The notes under the pieces were generated by a model. The model was not told the DNA's origin and made no database searches. It worked only from the letters and a program-made list of their open reading frames with translations. A stretch of DNA of 64,000 nucleotides from Leptospiraceae bacterium (GTDB lineage Bacteria; Spirochaetota; Leptospiria; Leptospirales; Leptonemataceae), in assembly GCA_026005135.1 (NCBI GenBank), contig BPKM01000005.1, forward strand, positions 124,001 to 188,000, in the 5' to 3' direction. This document shows positions 1-7,621 of the stretch, one piece after another (position 1 is the first letter of the stretch; every line of letters begins with the position of its first letter). The position numbers were made by a program, and so were the translations under genes.

Positions 1-591
1 AATAAAACTTAAACCAGGAATATATTGATCTAAAATTTTTCCTATGGGACTATCTAAAAAATCTTTTATTAAATCAAATTGTTCCTGAATAAAAATACGG
101 GAAAGTTTTGGTTCAAGAATATTAACAAAGATTTGATTATATTCTTTAAAAGTATAATTTACCAATTGTTTTTTATTATTATTTATATAATAAATGATTT
201 TTTGATTCATTTCTAAAAATTTCTTTCTTTTTACTGGATCTTCGGAACCATCTGGATTAATAATATTAATCATCAATTTATTTTTTATTTTAACAATACG
301 TGCTTTTTGATTTTTATCCAATAAAAAGATTTTATTCTGATTCGTTAATAGATTTGTATAATATACGAAATAGGAATTATAAAGATTTTCAATTTCTAAT
401 AATGATAAATCTTTTTCTTTTAATTTTAATAAAGTTTTACTAAAACTTAAACGAAATGGTAAATAATTTTTATTTATAGAAAGAATATATAATTGATCAA
501 GTTCTGGTTTTAGAATTTCCCATCTTTTTCTCCAGAAACGATTTCGTATTCCAAAGATTTTTTTTAGGGAATTTAAATAAAATTGATTCAT
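1..591 (-). CDS. Unknown protein, C-terminus beyond the window
   Basis: An open frame on the minus strand starts with ATG at 591 and stays open to base 1, giving 197 residues without a stop, so the gene continues off the left edge. The protein starts MNQFYLNSLKK and is rich in Lys, Asn, Ile and Leu. I see no signal peptide, membrane segment or motif I recognise. The start lies one base after the stop of the preceding small coiled-coil membrane protein (the junction reads TAATATG), so the two are almost certainly co-transcribed and probably translationally coupled. I do not recognise the family. That it is a gene rests on the unbroken frame in very AT-rich DNA and the tight spacing. Confidence 0.7.
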   Translation of the reverse strand, partial: MNQFYLNSLKKIFGIRNRFWRKRWEILKPELDQLYILSINKNYLPFRLSFSKTLLKLKEKDLSLLEIENLYNSYFVYYTNLLTNQNKIFLLDKNQKARIVKIKNKLMINIINPDGSEDPVKRKKFLEMNQKIIYYINNNKKQLVNYTFKEYNQIFVNILEPKLSRIFIQEQFDLIKDFLDSPIGKILDQYIPGLSFI

Positions 592-592
592 A

Positions 593-931
593 TTATTTTA
601 AAATATATAAAATTATCAAAATAATATTACTAAGAATAGAAATAGTTACAAGTATATATAAAAATTTATATTGTTTAGATGAGGTTTTTATATCAATAGG
701 TTTTTGTTGTAATTTTTCTAATTGCTTAATTTCCTTTTTTAAAAATTTAATTTCTTTTTTTTGATTTTCAACAGTTTTATATAAATATAATAAGATTTCT
801 CCATAAACTTCGGAATATTCAATTAATTTATCTTCTAAATTTTTTCCTGTTAAACTACCAGTAAATTTGTTTATGGAATCTGCTATTGCTTTTAATGTAT
901 CATTTTGTTTCTGGATTTCCTGTTCTTTCAT
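593..931 (-). CDS. Small coiled-coil protein with C-terminal membrane anchor
   Basis: This 112-residue protein has a polar N-terminal half, a Lys/Glu-rich stretch at about residues 55-78 that looks like a coiled coil (VENQKKEIKFLKKEIKQLEK), and one hydrophobic segment at about 88-111 that ends the protein. This is the layout of a tail-anchored or short bitopic membrane protein, with the coiled coil probably in the cytoplasm. No enzymatic motif is visible. The ATG at 931 has no clear Shine-Dalgarno. The gene is followed after one base by the unknown gene at the window edge, so the two may act together. It diverges from the gene at 1053. Family not recognised. Confidence 0.6.
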   Translation of the reverse strand: MKEQEIQKQNDTLKAIADSINKFTGSLTGKNLEDKLIEYSEVYGEILLYLYKTVENQKKEIKFLKKEIKQLEKLQQKPIDIKTSSKQYKFLYILVTISILSNIILIILYILK

Positions 932-1015
932 TAAATTAAAAAGATTTCTATTAAGTCCAAAAAGTCAATAAAATTTTATTTTTGTTTCTTTTCTGAAAGC
1001 CCTATTAAAATAATA

Positions 1016-1042
1016 TTGACGATCTTTTCTCGAAAATAAAAT
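1016..1042 (+). promoter_or_regulatory. Candidate promoter for the gene at 1053
   Basis: TTGACG (1016-1021) is followed after 15 bases by TAAAAT (1037-1042), and the start codon lies 10 bases further on. If real, the transcript would be leaderless or nearly so; there is no Shine-Dalgarno before the ATG. AT-rich DNA gives chance -10 matches, so this is tentative. Confidence 0.3.
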
Positions 1043-1052
1043 TTATAAAGAA

Positions 1053-2384
1053 ATGAAGTTAACAGAATCTTCTTTTTTAATTACAGATTTAATAGAATTT
1101 GAAAATTTTTATTTAGAATTAGAATTAAAAGGTATATTAATGTTAGAACAGGATTTTATAGATAAATCTGGTAATATTTTAATTCGAAAAGATACTATTA
1201 TTCGTCCAAGTTTTATTGAACGATTAAAACAAAATCGAGGTACTTACGAAGAAAAATTTTATATAAAAATAACACCTCAGTTGATCAATATTTTATCAGA
1301 ATATTTATCCAATATTATTGTAGAAAATATAAAAAAATGGGATTTTTTAGATAAACTTTATACAGTTTCTCTTAATAAACCAAGAAATATTGTAAAAAAT
1401 GCTTTAAAATATCCAAAATTTTGTATTGCTACATTTATCTTATTTAAAAAAAATAAAGAACATTTTGATTATTTATCCAGAATGGGTTTATTAACACTTG
1501 CTGTTGTTTTATTACAGGAATTGATGATGAAAGGCCTTTATACCTTTTCCTTTATATCTGCCTTTATATCAGAATTTTCTTTTTTAAATCATCAAACTGC
1601 AATGCAATCTTATGATGATAATTATTTACATCAACAATTTATTCAGAAATCTATAGACTTAGCAAAAAAACTAAATTTACCAGTGGATACAGAAAAAATC
1701 TTAAGTTCTATAAAAATATTATCTGCCTTATCCGAAGATCAAACCTTAAAGGAAAAAAATAAAGAACAAATTCCAGAAGATCCAACTTTATTGATTTTTG
1801 ATGATGAATTTTTAGAAGACCATCCTTTAGAAGAAAATGTTAATGAACAAAATGAACAAAATGAACAGAATGAAGAAGTTGATGAAGAAATGTTAAATCA
1901 TCCAGAAAAGCAAATCTTATCGGATAAAGCAATTCAAATTATTGCAGAATCGATTAAATTTGCTCGTTATATTTTTTATCTTTACGAAAAAGTAGAAGAT
2001 AGAGAACATATATACGAAGAAATTTCTTACCGTATTGCTTATACAACAAAAAGAGGTTTTTTTGATTATAATTTATTAAAGCCAGTTATAAAAAAGTTTA
2101 AAGATTTAGAATTAGAAATGCGAAATTTAATGTTGATTGCTTCTATAGAAAAAAAATGTTTATATCCTCCTTCTGCCTGGGCATATCCTAAACCTCGTGC
2201 TACACAAATTATATGTAAGCATAAGGTTGTAGATTGTCCTTATATTAAATTAGGTTGGGATCTTTTTGTGGTAAAAGAACAGGAACCTTATGGCTGGATT
2301 GGAACTTCTCTTAAAGAAGGGAGATATTTTAAATGTAAATTAGAAGATTTATTACCATCAAAAAAAGAAGATCTTATAAAATAA
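1053..2384 (+). CDS. Degenerate HD-GYP/HDOD-like regulatory protein
   Basis: This 443-residue soluble protein has three visible parts. The N-terminus (about 25-60) contains ILMLEQDFIDKSGNILIRKD, which resembles the small beta module that precedes many HD-GYP domains (go to the default, set a value, accept an item from outside). The middle (about 140-230) is helical with a spacing like HD-type helices, but I cannot find an HD metal pair or a GYP motif. An acidic low-complexity linker (about 250-285) contains a four-copy nine-base repeat. The C-terminal part (about 360-440) has Cys residues and a compact Pro/Trp-rich segment. I infer a non-catalytic relative of cyclic-di-GMP phosphodiesterases, perhaps a signalling adaptor; the similarity is from pattern only. 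No Shine-Dalgarno is evident, and a possible promoter ends 10 bases upstream. Confidence 0.6.
   Translation: MKLTESSFLITDLIEFENFYLELELKGILMLEQDFIDKSGNILIRKDTIIRPSFIERLKQNRGTYEEKFYIKITPQLINILSEYLSNIIVENIKKWDFLDKLYTVSLNKPRNIVKNALKYPKFCIATFILFKKNKEHFDYLSRMGLLTLAVVLLQELMMKGLYTFSFISAFISEFSFLNHQTAMQSYDDNYLHQQFIQKSIDLAKKLNLPVDTEKILSSIKILSALSEDQTLKEKNKEQIPEDPTLLIFDDEFLEDHPLEENVNEQNEQNEQNEEVDEEMLNHPEKQILSDKAIQIIAESIKFARYIFYLYEKVEDREHIYEEISYRIAYTTKRGFFDYNLLKPVIKKFKDLELEMRNLMLIASIEKKCLYPPSAWAYPKPRATQIICKHKVVDCPYIKLGWDLFVVKEQEPYGWIGTSLKEGRYFKCKLEDLLPSKKEDLIK
1842..1877 (+). repeat. Nine-base tandem repeat, four copies, inside a gene
   Basis: The unit AATGAACAA occurs at 1842-1850 and 1851-1859, then with one change at 1860-1868 and more changes at 1869-1877. 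It encodes a repeated Asn-Glu-Gln in the acidic linker of the HD-GYP-like protein. The unit length is a multiple of three, so copy changes would lengthen or shorten the linker without breaking the frame. Confidence 0.85.
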
Positions 2385-2391
2385 AAAACAT

Positions 2392-2417
2392 TTGACGAAT
2401 AAATAAATAGATTTAAT
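2392..2417 (+). promoter_or_regulatory. Candidate promoter for the GlsB-type gene
   Basis: TTGACG (2392-2397) and TTTAAT (2412-2417) are separated by 14 bases, and the ATG at 2427 lies nine bases after the -10. No Shine-Dalgarno precedes the ATG, so a leaderless message is possible. The spacer is shorter than the usual 16-18. Confidence 0.3.
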
Positions 2418-2426
2418 TTATATTAT

Positions 2427-2681
2427 ATGGGAATATTAAGCTGGATAGCAATGGGACTTTTAGTTGGTGTCGTTGCGAAATTAATTATGCCTGGTAAAGA
2501 TCCGGGTGGTTTTATTATGACAATATTATTAGGTATTGCAGGAGCTTTTGTTGGTGGATTTATTGGAACACAATTAGGCTTTGGAAGTTTTACTGGATGG
2601 AATTTAAAAAGTTTTCTTTTAGCAGTAGGTGGTGCTGTTTTACTTTTAATTATATATCGCTTCTTTAAAAAGGATTCTTAA
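2427..2681 (+). CDS. GlsB/YeaQ/YmgE family membrane protein
   Basis: This 84-residue protein has three hydrophobic segments (about 3-20, 30-50 and 60-78) and the Gly-rich pattern of the transglycosylase-associated/GlsB family: LVGVVAKLIMPGKDPGG, then LLGIAGAFVGGFIG. Members are small inner-membrane proteins, often linked to stress response in other bacteria; no enzymatic activity is established despite the old family name. The length is typical. The gene stands alone on this strand. Its stop overlaps the stop of the convergent yqgE gene by four bases (2678-2681), leaving no room for a terminator between them. Confidence 0.9.
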   Translation: MGILSWIAMGLLVGVVAKLIMPGKDPGGFIMTILLGIAGAFVGGFIGTQLGFGSFTGWNLKSFLLAVGGAVLLLIIYRFFKKDS

Positions 2682-3283
2682 TTCAAGAATGGATCCTGAT
2701 TCGTATCTGCAAAAATTTTATAAATTCCTCCTTTCTGTCTTAATGCATCTTTCCATCCTTGTTCTGGATTAGGATGAAATACAATCTTTTCTGATGCTGG
2801 ATGAATTATCCAGCTACCTTCTCTTATTTCTTTTTCTAATTGACCAGGACCCCAACCAGAATAACCAATAAATAAATGTATTTTGGGTCTATCATCTAAG
2901 GGTAATTGATTCCAGTATGAATCTTTAAAATAATCTTCTAAATTACGAAAGCCTGGTTCAAAATAAACTCGTGGAATAACTTCAATTGCTGTTGCGGAAA
3001 TCTGTCGATCTAATAAGGGGGAATGAATAGCAAATAAAAATTCTTGTTGAACAGGACCACCAATAAATATAGGTGTTTCTTTCGCACGTTGATTTTGAAA
3101 ATCTGGTAATAAATCTGCTAAATGAAATTGTGATTTTTTATTAACTATAAGACCAAAGGCACCTTCTTCATTATGTTCAATAAGAAGTACTACTGTATGT
3201 TTAAAATTAGGATCTAACATGGTAGTTTCTGATATAAGAAAATAACCTTTTAGAGATTTAAAATGATCTTTTTGATCCATCAT
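2678..3283 (-). CDS. YqgE/AlgH family protein
   Basis: This 201-residue protein begins after a short leader with LKGYFLISETTMLDPNFKHT and continues with a hydrophobic strand and GAFGLIVNK, the hallmark opening of the YqgE/AlgH (UPF0301) family. A later segment, FIGYSGWGPGQLEKE, matches the conserved GYaGWgpGQLe motif. The family is widespread, cytoplasmic and of unsettled function; it was first linked to alginate regulation in Pseudomonas. The length is slightly above the usual 185. Two ATG codons in tandem (MM) start the gene and neither has an obvious Shine-Dalgarno. It is followed at a distance on the same strand by nothing else, and its end overlaps the GlsB-type gene. Confidence 0.92.
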   Translation of the reverse strand: MMDQKDHFKSLKGYFLISETTMLDPNFKHTVVLLIEHNEEGAFGLIVNKKSQFHLADLLPDFQNQRAKETPIFIGGPVQQEFLFAIHSPLLDRQISATAIEVIPRVYFEPGFRNLEDYFKDSYWNQLPLDDRPKIHLFIGYSGWGPGQLEKEIREGSWIIHPASEKIVFHPNPEQGWKDALRQKGGIYKIFADTNQDPFLN

Positions 3284-3338
3284 TAAAATAAATAAATTTA
3301 TTTTCCTCTGATGTAAAGAAAAAATTCATTTTTTGATT

Positions 3339-4505
3339 TTAATATAATATTTTATTATGTTTTTCTATATAAGAACCTAATTCTATTAAATCATTGATTT
3401 TAAGTTCGTTTATATTTTCGATATTAGAAATAATAGGGATTTCGATGATTTGATTTTTAGAAATGGAATACTTTTCGAATTTATTTAAGATTTTATTTTT
3501 TAAAATGGGAAAAGATGCTATATATCTACTTAATAATTCTTTATAATCTAAACTTTTATAGGCAATATTTTCTGTATAATTATTTTGAATAAAATCCTTT
3601 ATTTCTTTTGATGTTAAAAGATTATCAGAAAGTGTTTTATTTAATAAAAAGATACCATTTTTTATATTATGTTGTTCTAAAATTTGATTTAATTCTATTG
3701 CAACAAATACTGAATCATCGCGCAAACTAAATACAAAATAAATTTTTGTCTTACTATCTCTTAACCATTTTCTTGATTCTTCTAAACGTTCAACCATTTT
3801 ATAAAAGACTTGATCCATTAATATAATAAGTTCTCCAAGTGTAAGTAAAATATTCTCTCCGCCAACTTTACCCAAAGCGGTTAGAATACTTTTTGCTCCA
3901 GCTCTTACTAATTTTTGGAAAAAATTCTGATCTTGAATAATTTGTTTTTTACCATCTACCCATTTCCATTTTCTTTCTCCAGCAAACCATTTTATCCATT
4001 GTAAGATTTTACTATCAAAAAATGCTAAAAGTTTTTCTGGTCTTGTAATAAAATCTACTGCATGCAAACCTGGTGCAGTATCAATAATAAGTTCTTCCGT
4101 ATCTGGGTATTGTTCTAACCATTCTGCCATTCGAACAGGTGCAAGAGTTTCTGTTGCAGAAGCAATTTTTTCAGCTAAGGTTGTATATAAAGGATGTTCA
4201 AATAATTGTTTTTGATGATCCTCTGGTAAGCCTTCGTCTATAATCCATCGTTTTAAACTATCAGGTAAATTTAATATTGCTGCTCTTAAGTAACCAGAAT
4301 TTTCTTCGCTTTTCCAGAAAATTTTGCCTGTTTCGTCTATATGGGTAGCATTTAAAGCAGATTTTAATCGTTTTGCTGGATCAATACTTAATAAACCAGT
4401 CTTTCGTCCCGTAGAGGCAAGGTATAATGCATAAGCTGCAGATAAAGTGGTTTTACCAACACCGCCTGCTCCTAAAAAAATATGTAAATTTGTTTTGTTA
4501 TTCAT
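3339..4505 (-). CDS. ArsA/Get3-like ATPase, copy 2 (signature Lys lost)
   Basis: This P-loop ATPase of the ArsA/Get3/MinD superfamily is about 388 residues long from the ATG at 4505. An upstream in-frame start at 4526 would overlap the previous gene by 29 bases and places extra residues before the family start, so I prefer 4505. The P-loop is GAGGVGKTT at residues 12-20: the P-loop lysine (K18) is present, but the family signature lysine that reaches into the partner subunit is replaced by Ala13. LSIDPAKRL follows, and a switch-type motif IDTAPGLHAVDF is seen near 140-150. These enzymes use ATP to move or target clients, such as arsenite for ArsA or tail-anchored proteins for Get3; the substrate here is unknown. 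The gene overlaps the first ArsA-like gene by eight bases and is third in an operon behind a MoxR-like ATPase. Confidence 0.88.
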   Translation of the reverse strand: MNNKTNLHIFLGAGGVGKTTLSAAYALYLASTGRKTGLLSIDPAKRLKSALNATHIDETGKIFWKSEENSGYLRAAILNLPDSLKRWIIDEGLPEDHQKQLFEHPLYTTLAEKIASATETLAPVRMAEWLEQYPDTEELIIDTAPGLHAVDFITRPEKLLAFFDSKILQWIKWFAGERKWKWVDGKKQIIQDQNFFQKLVRAGAKSILTALGKVGGENILLTLGELIILMDQVFYKMVERLEESRKWLRDSKTKIYFVFSLRDDSVFVAIELNQILEQHNIKNGIFLLNKTLSDNLLTSKEIKDFIQNNYTENIAYKSLDYKELLSRYIASFPILKNKILNKFEKYSISKNQIIEIPIISNIENINELKINDLIELGSYIEKHNKILY

Positions 4506-5424
4506 AATCTTTAAATAATTTAGCAATTCTTTTTATTTTATTTTCTGATGATATTTCTGGTTCTTCTATAATAAGGTCTGGAATACAAATAAAAGGTATT
4601 TTATGATTATAGTATTCTTTTGTTTTTTCTTCAAAATAGATTTTACGTTTTAAATCAAAATGTAATGACTTAATTGCATGCTGGGATTCTTTAAAATTAA
4701 GAAAAAAATTATCTGGTAGTTCATTGTAATTTGTTTTTAAATAATATTGAACACTTTTGTTGATAAAAATTATTAAGGGATTTCGCTTCATTTCTTTTTG
4801 AATTAAATCTGTTAATTCAATTGTTTCTTCGTATGGTAATTCTTCTGGTAATGTAACAATTATTGTACCTACTTTTTCTTGATTTTCTAATAATCTAGCA
4901 ACACGCGCAGCTTCAGAAACAAGTGGACCTTCTAATTTAAAATTAGAAATTGTTGAAATTACACCAAATAATGCTGAACCATGTCCAGTAGCTGGAGAAT
5001 CAATAATAATTTTATCAAATTCATAACCTCTTTCTTCTTTTGCTAATTCTACTAACCAGAAAATTCTTCCTAAGAAAAATAATTCTTCTAATCCAGGTGC
5101 AGCCTGTATCAATTTTTTTACTTGAGGATTTTCTATAATAAATTTAAAAAATAATGTCATATGTAAATGTTCAACAAAATATTCATGTAACGTTAAAGAA
5201 GGATCATAATTCATTACATATAAATTGGGAAGTATTTCTTTATGTTTATGTCCCACAGGTTCTTTATAAAAAAAAGGAGAAATAAAATCCCTAATAGCCC
5301 ATTGAACAATTAAAGTCTTTAATCCTTGACTTGCAAAATAATAACCTAAGGAAGCAGATATTGTAGTTCTTCCAACACCACCTTTACCCAATACAAAGAT
5401 AACTTTTTGATTAAGGTCTAACAT
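4498..5424 (-). CDS. ArsA/Get3-like ATPase, copy 1 (P-loop Lys to Arg)
   Basis: This 308-residue ATPase is paralogous to its downstream neighbour. The P-loop is GKGGVGRTT at residues 13-21. The signature lysine K14 is kept, but the P-loop lysine is Arg19, a change expected to weaken or abolish ATP hydrolysis in its own site. The second conserved segment is IIDSPATGHGSALF (about 138-151), close to the DTAPTGHT switch of Get3. There is no IDPA motif after the P-loop. No membrane segment is seen, so it is cytoplasmic. Its ATG overlaps the stop of the upstream MoxR-like gene by one base (TAATG), indicating translational coupling. The complementary lysine losses in the two copies suggest a heterodimer. 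The client is unknown, and I see no arsenic genes nearby, so arsenite efflux is unlikely. Confidence 0.88.
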   Translation of the reverse strand: MLDLNQKVIFVLGKGGVGRTTISASLGYYFASQGLKTLIVQWAIRDFISPFFYKEPVGHKHKEILPNLYVMNYDPSLTLHEYFVEHLHMTLFFKFIIENPQVKKLIQAAPGLEELFFLGRIFWLVELAKEERGYEFDKIIIDSPATGHGSALFGVISTISNFKLEGPLVSEAARVARLLENQEKVGTIIVTLPEELPYEETIELTDLIQKEMKRNPLIIFINKSVQYYLKTNYNELPDNFFLNFKESQHAIKSLHFDLKRKIYFEEKTKEYYNHKIPFICIPDLIIEEPEISSENKIKRIAKLFKDYE

Positions 5425-6848
5425 TAATATAGATCCACAGATTTAAAACTTACAATTTCTCCTAAACGTCTACGACTGATTTTTTCTTTGGTAGTTAATC
5501 CTTCAAGTATAAATTCTATACCTGCTGCAAGTTCTTCATCATTTTTATCCCAATTATGATCTTTTAGTAAATCGAATAATCCAGGAACAATTTTTAGTAA
5601 TTTTCTATATTCCTTAGATGGCATACTATCCGATATTTCGATTACATCTGCTTCGTAGATTTGTTTTGTAATATTTTCGAATTCATGAGAATATTTTTTT
5701 TCCGGAAAATATTCTTCGAATATTTCTTTAATAGCAAGATCAATTAATTTTAATATAACTTGATATTCTGTAATTGCTTCGTCTCTATAAGGATCCAATT
5801 CGATTTTACCAAGGCTTGAACTAAAGATATTACCTAAATCTGTCATTCTTGCATAAGCAATTTCTTGTTTTAATTGTAAAGCTCTTCTTCTTGCAGATGC
5901 AACAACGGTTTCGTAATTTGCAATTGATAAGCGGGCAGAAACACCAGATTTTTGATTTACTAAAGGATGTCTTCTTGCCTGTATGGTAATTTCTTCGATA
6001 ATTTCTTCAATAAATCGTGGAACAATAATTTCTGGTTTAATTTTAGGAATTTGAATTTCCTGTTTTGTTATTTTTAATCCAATTTCTCTTGTTTTAGGAT
6101 AGTGTGTTCGTATTTCAGCACCAATTCTATCTTTTAATTGAGTAATAATTTTACCAGAACGTGTATATTCTGATGGATTTGCGGTAAAACAAATAAATAC
6201 ATCAAGTGATAATCTTATTGGTAAACCGCGAATTTGAATATCTTCTTCTTCTAAAATATTAAACATTGCTACCTGAACAAGGTAATCTAAATCTGGTAAT
6301 TCATTAATAGCAAATATACCATGATTCATTCTGGGAAGTAAACCATAGTGAAGAGCATCTTCACTACCAAGCGAGCTTCCTTCTATCACTTTCGCTGGAT
6401 CTAAATCACCAATAATATCAGAAATTCTACTACCAGGAGCTAGTTTTTCTCCATAGCGTTCTTCTCTATGAATCCATCTTATGGGGGTTTTTTCTTTTTT
6501 TTCATTTATAATTTTTTTAGCTTGTTTTGTAATAGGACGAAATGGACTTTCTGGTATAGGTGTTCCTTCTATTACAGGAAAATATTCATCTAATAAATGT
6601 ATTAAAGAACGCATAATTTTTGTTTTTGCCTGTCCTTTTTCTCCTAATAATACAATATTATGGCCAGCTAAAATTGCATGATACAATTGAGGTAATACTG
6701 TATCTTCATAACCATGAATCTGAGGAAAAACAGGTTCTGATTTATAAAGTTTTTCTGCTAAATTCGATGCCATTTCTTCTTTTATATTTCTATATTGATA
6801 TCCAGATTCTTTAAGTTCTCCAAAGGTTTTAATATATTTAATTTCCAT
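5424..6848 (-). CDS. MoxR/Mg-chelatase ChlI-like AAA+ ATPase
   Basis: This AAA+ ATPase has 474 residues from the ATG at 6848; a longer frame to 6887 adds a hydrophobic leader that the family does not have. Walker A is GEKGQAKTK at about 69-77. The Walker B region is HGIFAINELPDL at about 176-187, with Asn where many family members have Asp, a variant I recall in a bacterial branch of ChlI/MoxR-like proteins. Arginine-finger and sensor segments follow, then a helical C-terminal domain. Relatives remodel or load metals and cofactors into partner complexes and are often paired with a VWA-domain protein. None is adjacent here; two ArsA-like ATPases follow instead, coupled by TAATG. A palindrome at 6908-6944 lies about 60 bases upstream and might control the operon. 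Confidence 0.85.
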   Translation of the reverse strand: MEIKYIKTFGELKESGYQYRNIKEEMASNLAEKLYKSEPVFPQIHGYEDTVLPQLYHAILAGHNIVLLGEKGQAKTKIMRSLIHLLDEYFPVIEGTPIPESPFRPITKQAKKIINEKKEKTPIRWIHREERYGEKLAPGSRISDIIGDLDPAKVIEGSSLGSEDALHYGLLPRMNHGIFAINELPDLDYLVQVAMFNILEEEDIQIRGLPIRLSLDVFICFTANPSEYTRSGKIITQLKDRIGAEIRTHYPKTREIGLKITKQEIQIPKIKPEIIVPRFIEEIIEEITIQARRHPLVNQKSGVSARLSIANYETVVASARRRALQLKQEIAYARMTDLGNIFSSSLGKIELDPYRDEAITEYQVILKLIDLAIKEIFEEYFPEKKYSHEFENITKQIYEADVIEISDSMPSKEYRKLLKIVPGLFDLLKDHNWDKNDEELAAGIEFILEGLTTKEKISRRRLGEIVSFKSVDLY

Positions 6849-6907
6849 CTTAAAAAACAAAATAATAAGATATTCTAAATATAACAACTTTTTTATTTTT
6901 TTTCATT

Positions 6908-6944
6908 AAACACAATTTTGATTGATGATATTTAAATTGTGTTT
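6908..6944. promoter_or_regulatory. Perfect 11-bp inverted repeat upstream of the MoxR operon
   Basis: AAACACAATTT (6908-6918) is the exact reverse complement of AAATTGTGTTT (6934-6944), with a 15-base loop. On the plus strand it is followed by a T-rich run, but no plus-strand gene ends before it. On the minus strand it is followed by A-rich DNA, so it is not a normal terminator for the gene at 7112. Its position 60 bases ahead of the MoxR-like start suggests an operator or leader hairpin. Confidence 0.45.
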
Positions 6945-7111
6945 GTTTTTTATAGAATTTATATATTATATTATATTTTTTAACGAACACTTTTAATAAA
7001 AATTTTAAAAAGCAAGTTTGTCAGACAATATTACCAACCAATGATTATATTTTTAAATTAATAAATGTAGTATTTATGTAATAAATGCAAACATTAGTAA
7101 ATTTTTAAATA

Positions 7112-7462
7112 TTATCGATATTTATATTGAAAAAGTTTTTTTAAAATTTTAAAACTTATAATAATTATAAAATATAATAATATACCGTGAATTGTCCCGG
7201 CATATAGGGCGATTTTAAAATTACTAATAGGAGTAATATTATTTGATGCATATTTACAGAACCAGAAAGCATTTACATAAGTTGTACCTGGTAAAGGATT
7301 TATAACAGTTCTTTTAAATTCCATTATCCCTTCTGGACAAAGGATTGGTTCCACAAAAAAGTTAATTTTGGGAAATAATGCACCAAAACCCATTGAAATA
7401 CCCGTCATACCCATAAATATACACCAGGATAATAAGATTATATTAATAATAATTTTTTTCAT
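7112..7462 (-). CDS. Small two-pass membrane protein, unknown
   Basis: From the ATG at 7462 this is a 116-residue protein. An earlier in-frame start at 7513 exists, but 7462 is preceded by AGGAAG seven bases upstream and begins MKKIIINIILL, a good signal-type start. There is one hydrophobic segment near residues 5-28 and another at about 88-108. The loop between them contains two Cys residues (in EPILCPEG and FWFCKY) and would face the periplasm if the N-terminus is inside; the two Cys could form a disulfide. The C-terminus is basic. It diverges from the radical SAM gene with about 160 bases between. I do not recognise the family. Confidence 0.6.
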   Translation of the reverse strand: MKKIIINIILLSWCIFMGMTGISMGFGALFPKINFFVEPILCPEGIMEFKRTVINPLPGTTYVNAFWFCKYASNNITPISNFKIALYAGTIHGILLYFIIIISFKILKKLFQYKYR

Positions 7463-7621
7463 AACTATCTTCCTATGATTCCAGCTTGATAAAAATAAAA
7501 AATATGTCAACAAAAATAATTCTTATTAAAAATATATATTGAATTATTTATTCATTATAATTATTTATTATATTGACGGACTATTTTATTTAAAAATTCC
7601 ATACTTTAAAATGGTACAATT

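Noticed and set aside
3339..5424. Arsenite efflux pump (arsAB)
   Set aside because: No arsB, arsC, arsD or arsR neighbour is present, and the two copies are separate chains with altered P-loops.
6908..6944. Rho-independent terminator
   Set aside because: The T-rich run follows on the plus strand, where no gene ends; on the minus strand the run after the hairpin is A-rich.
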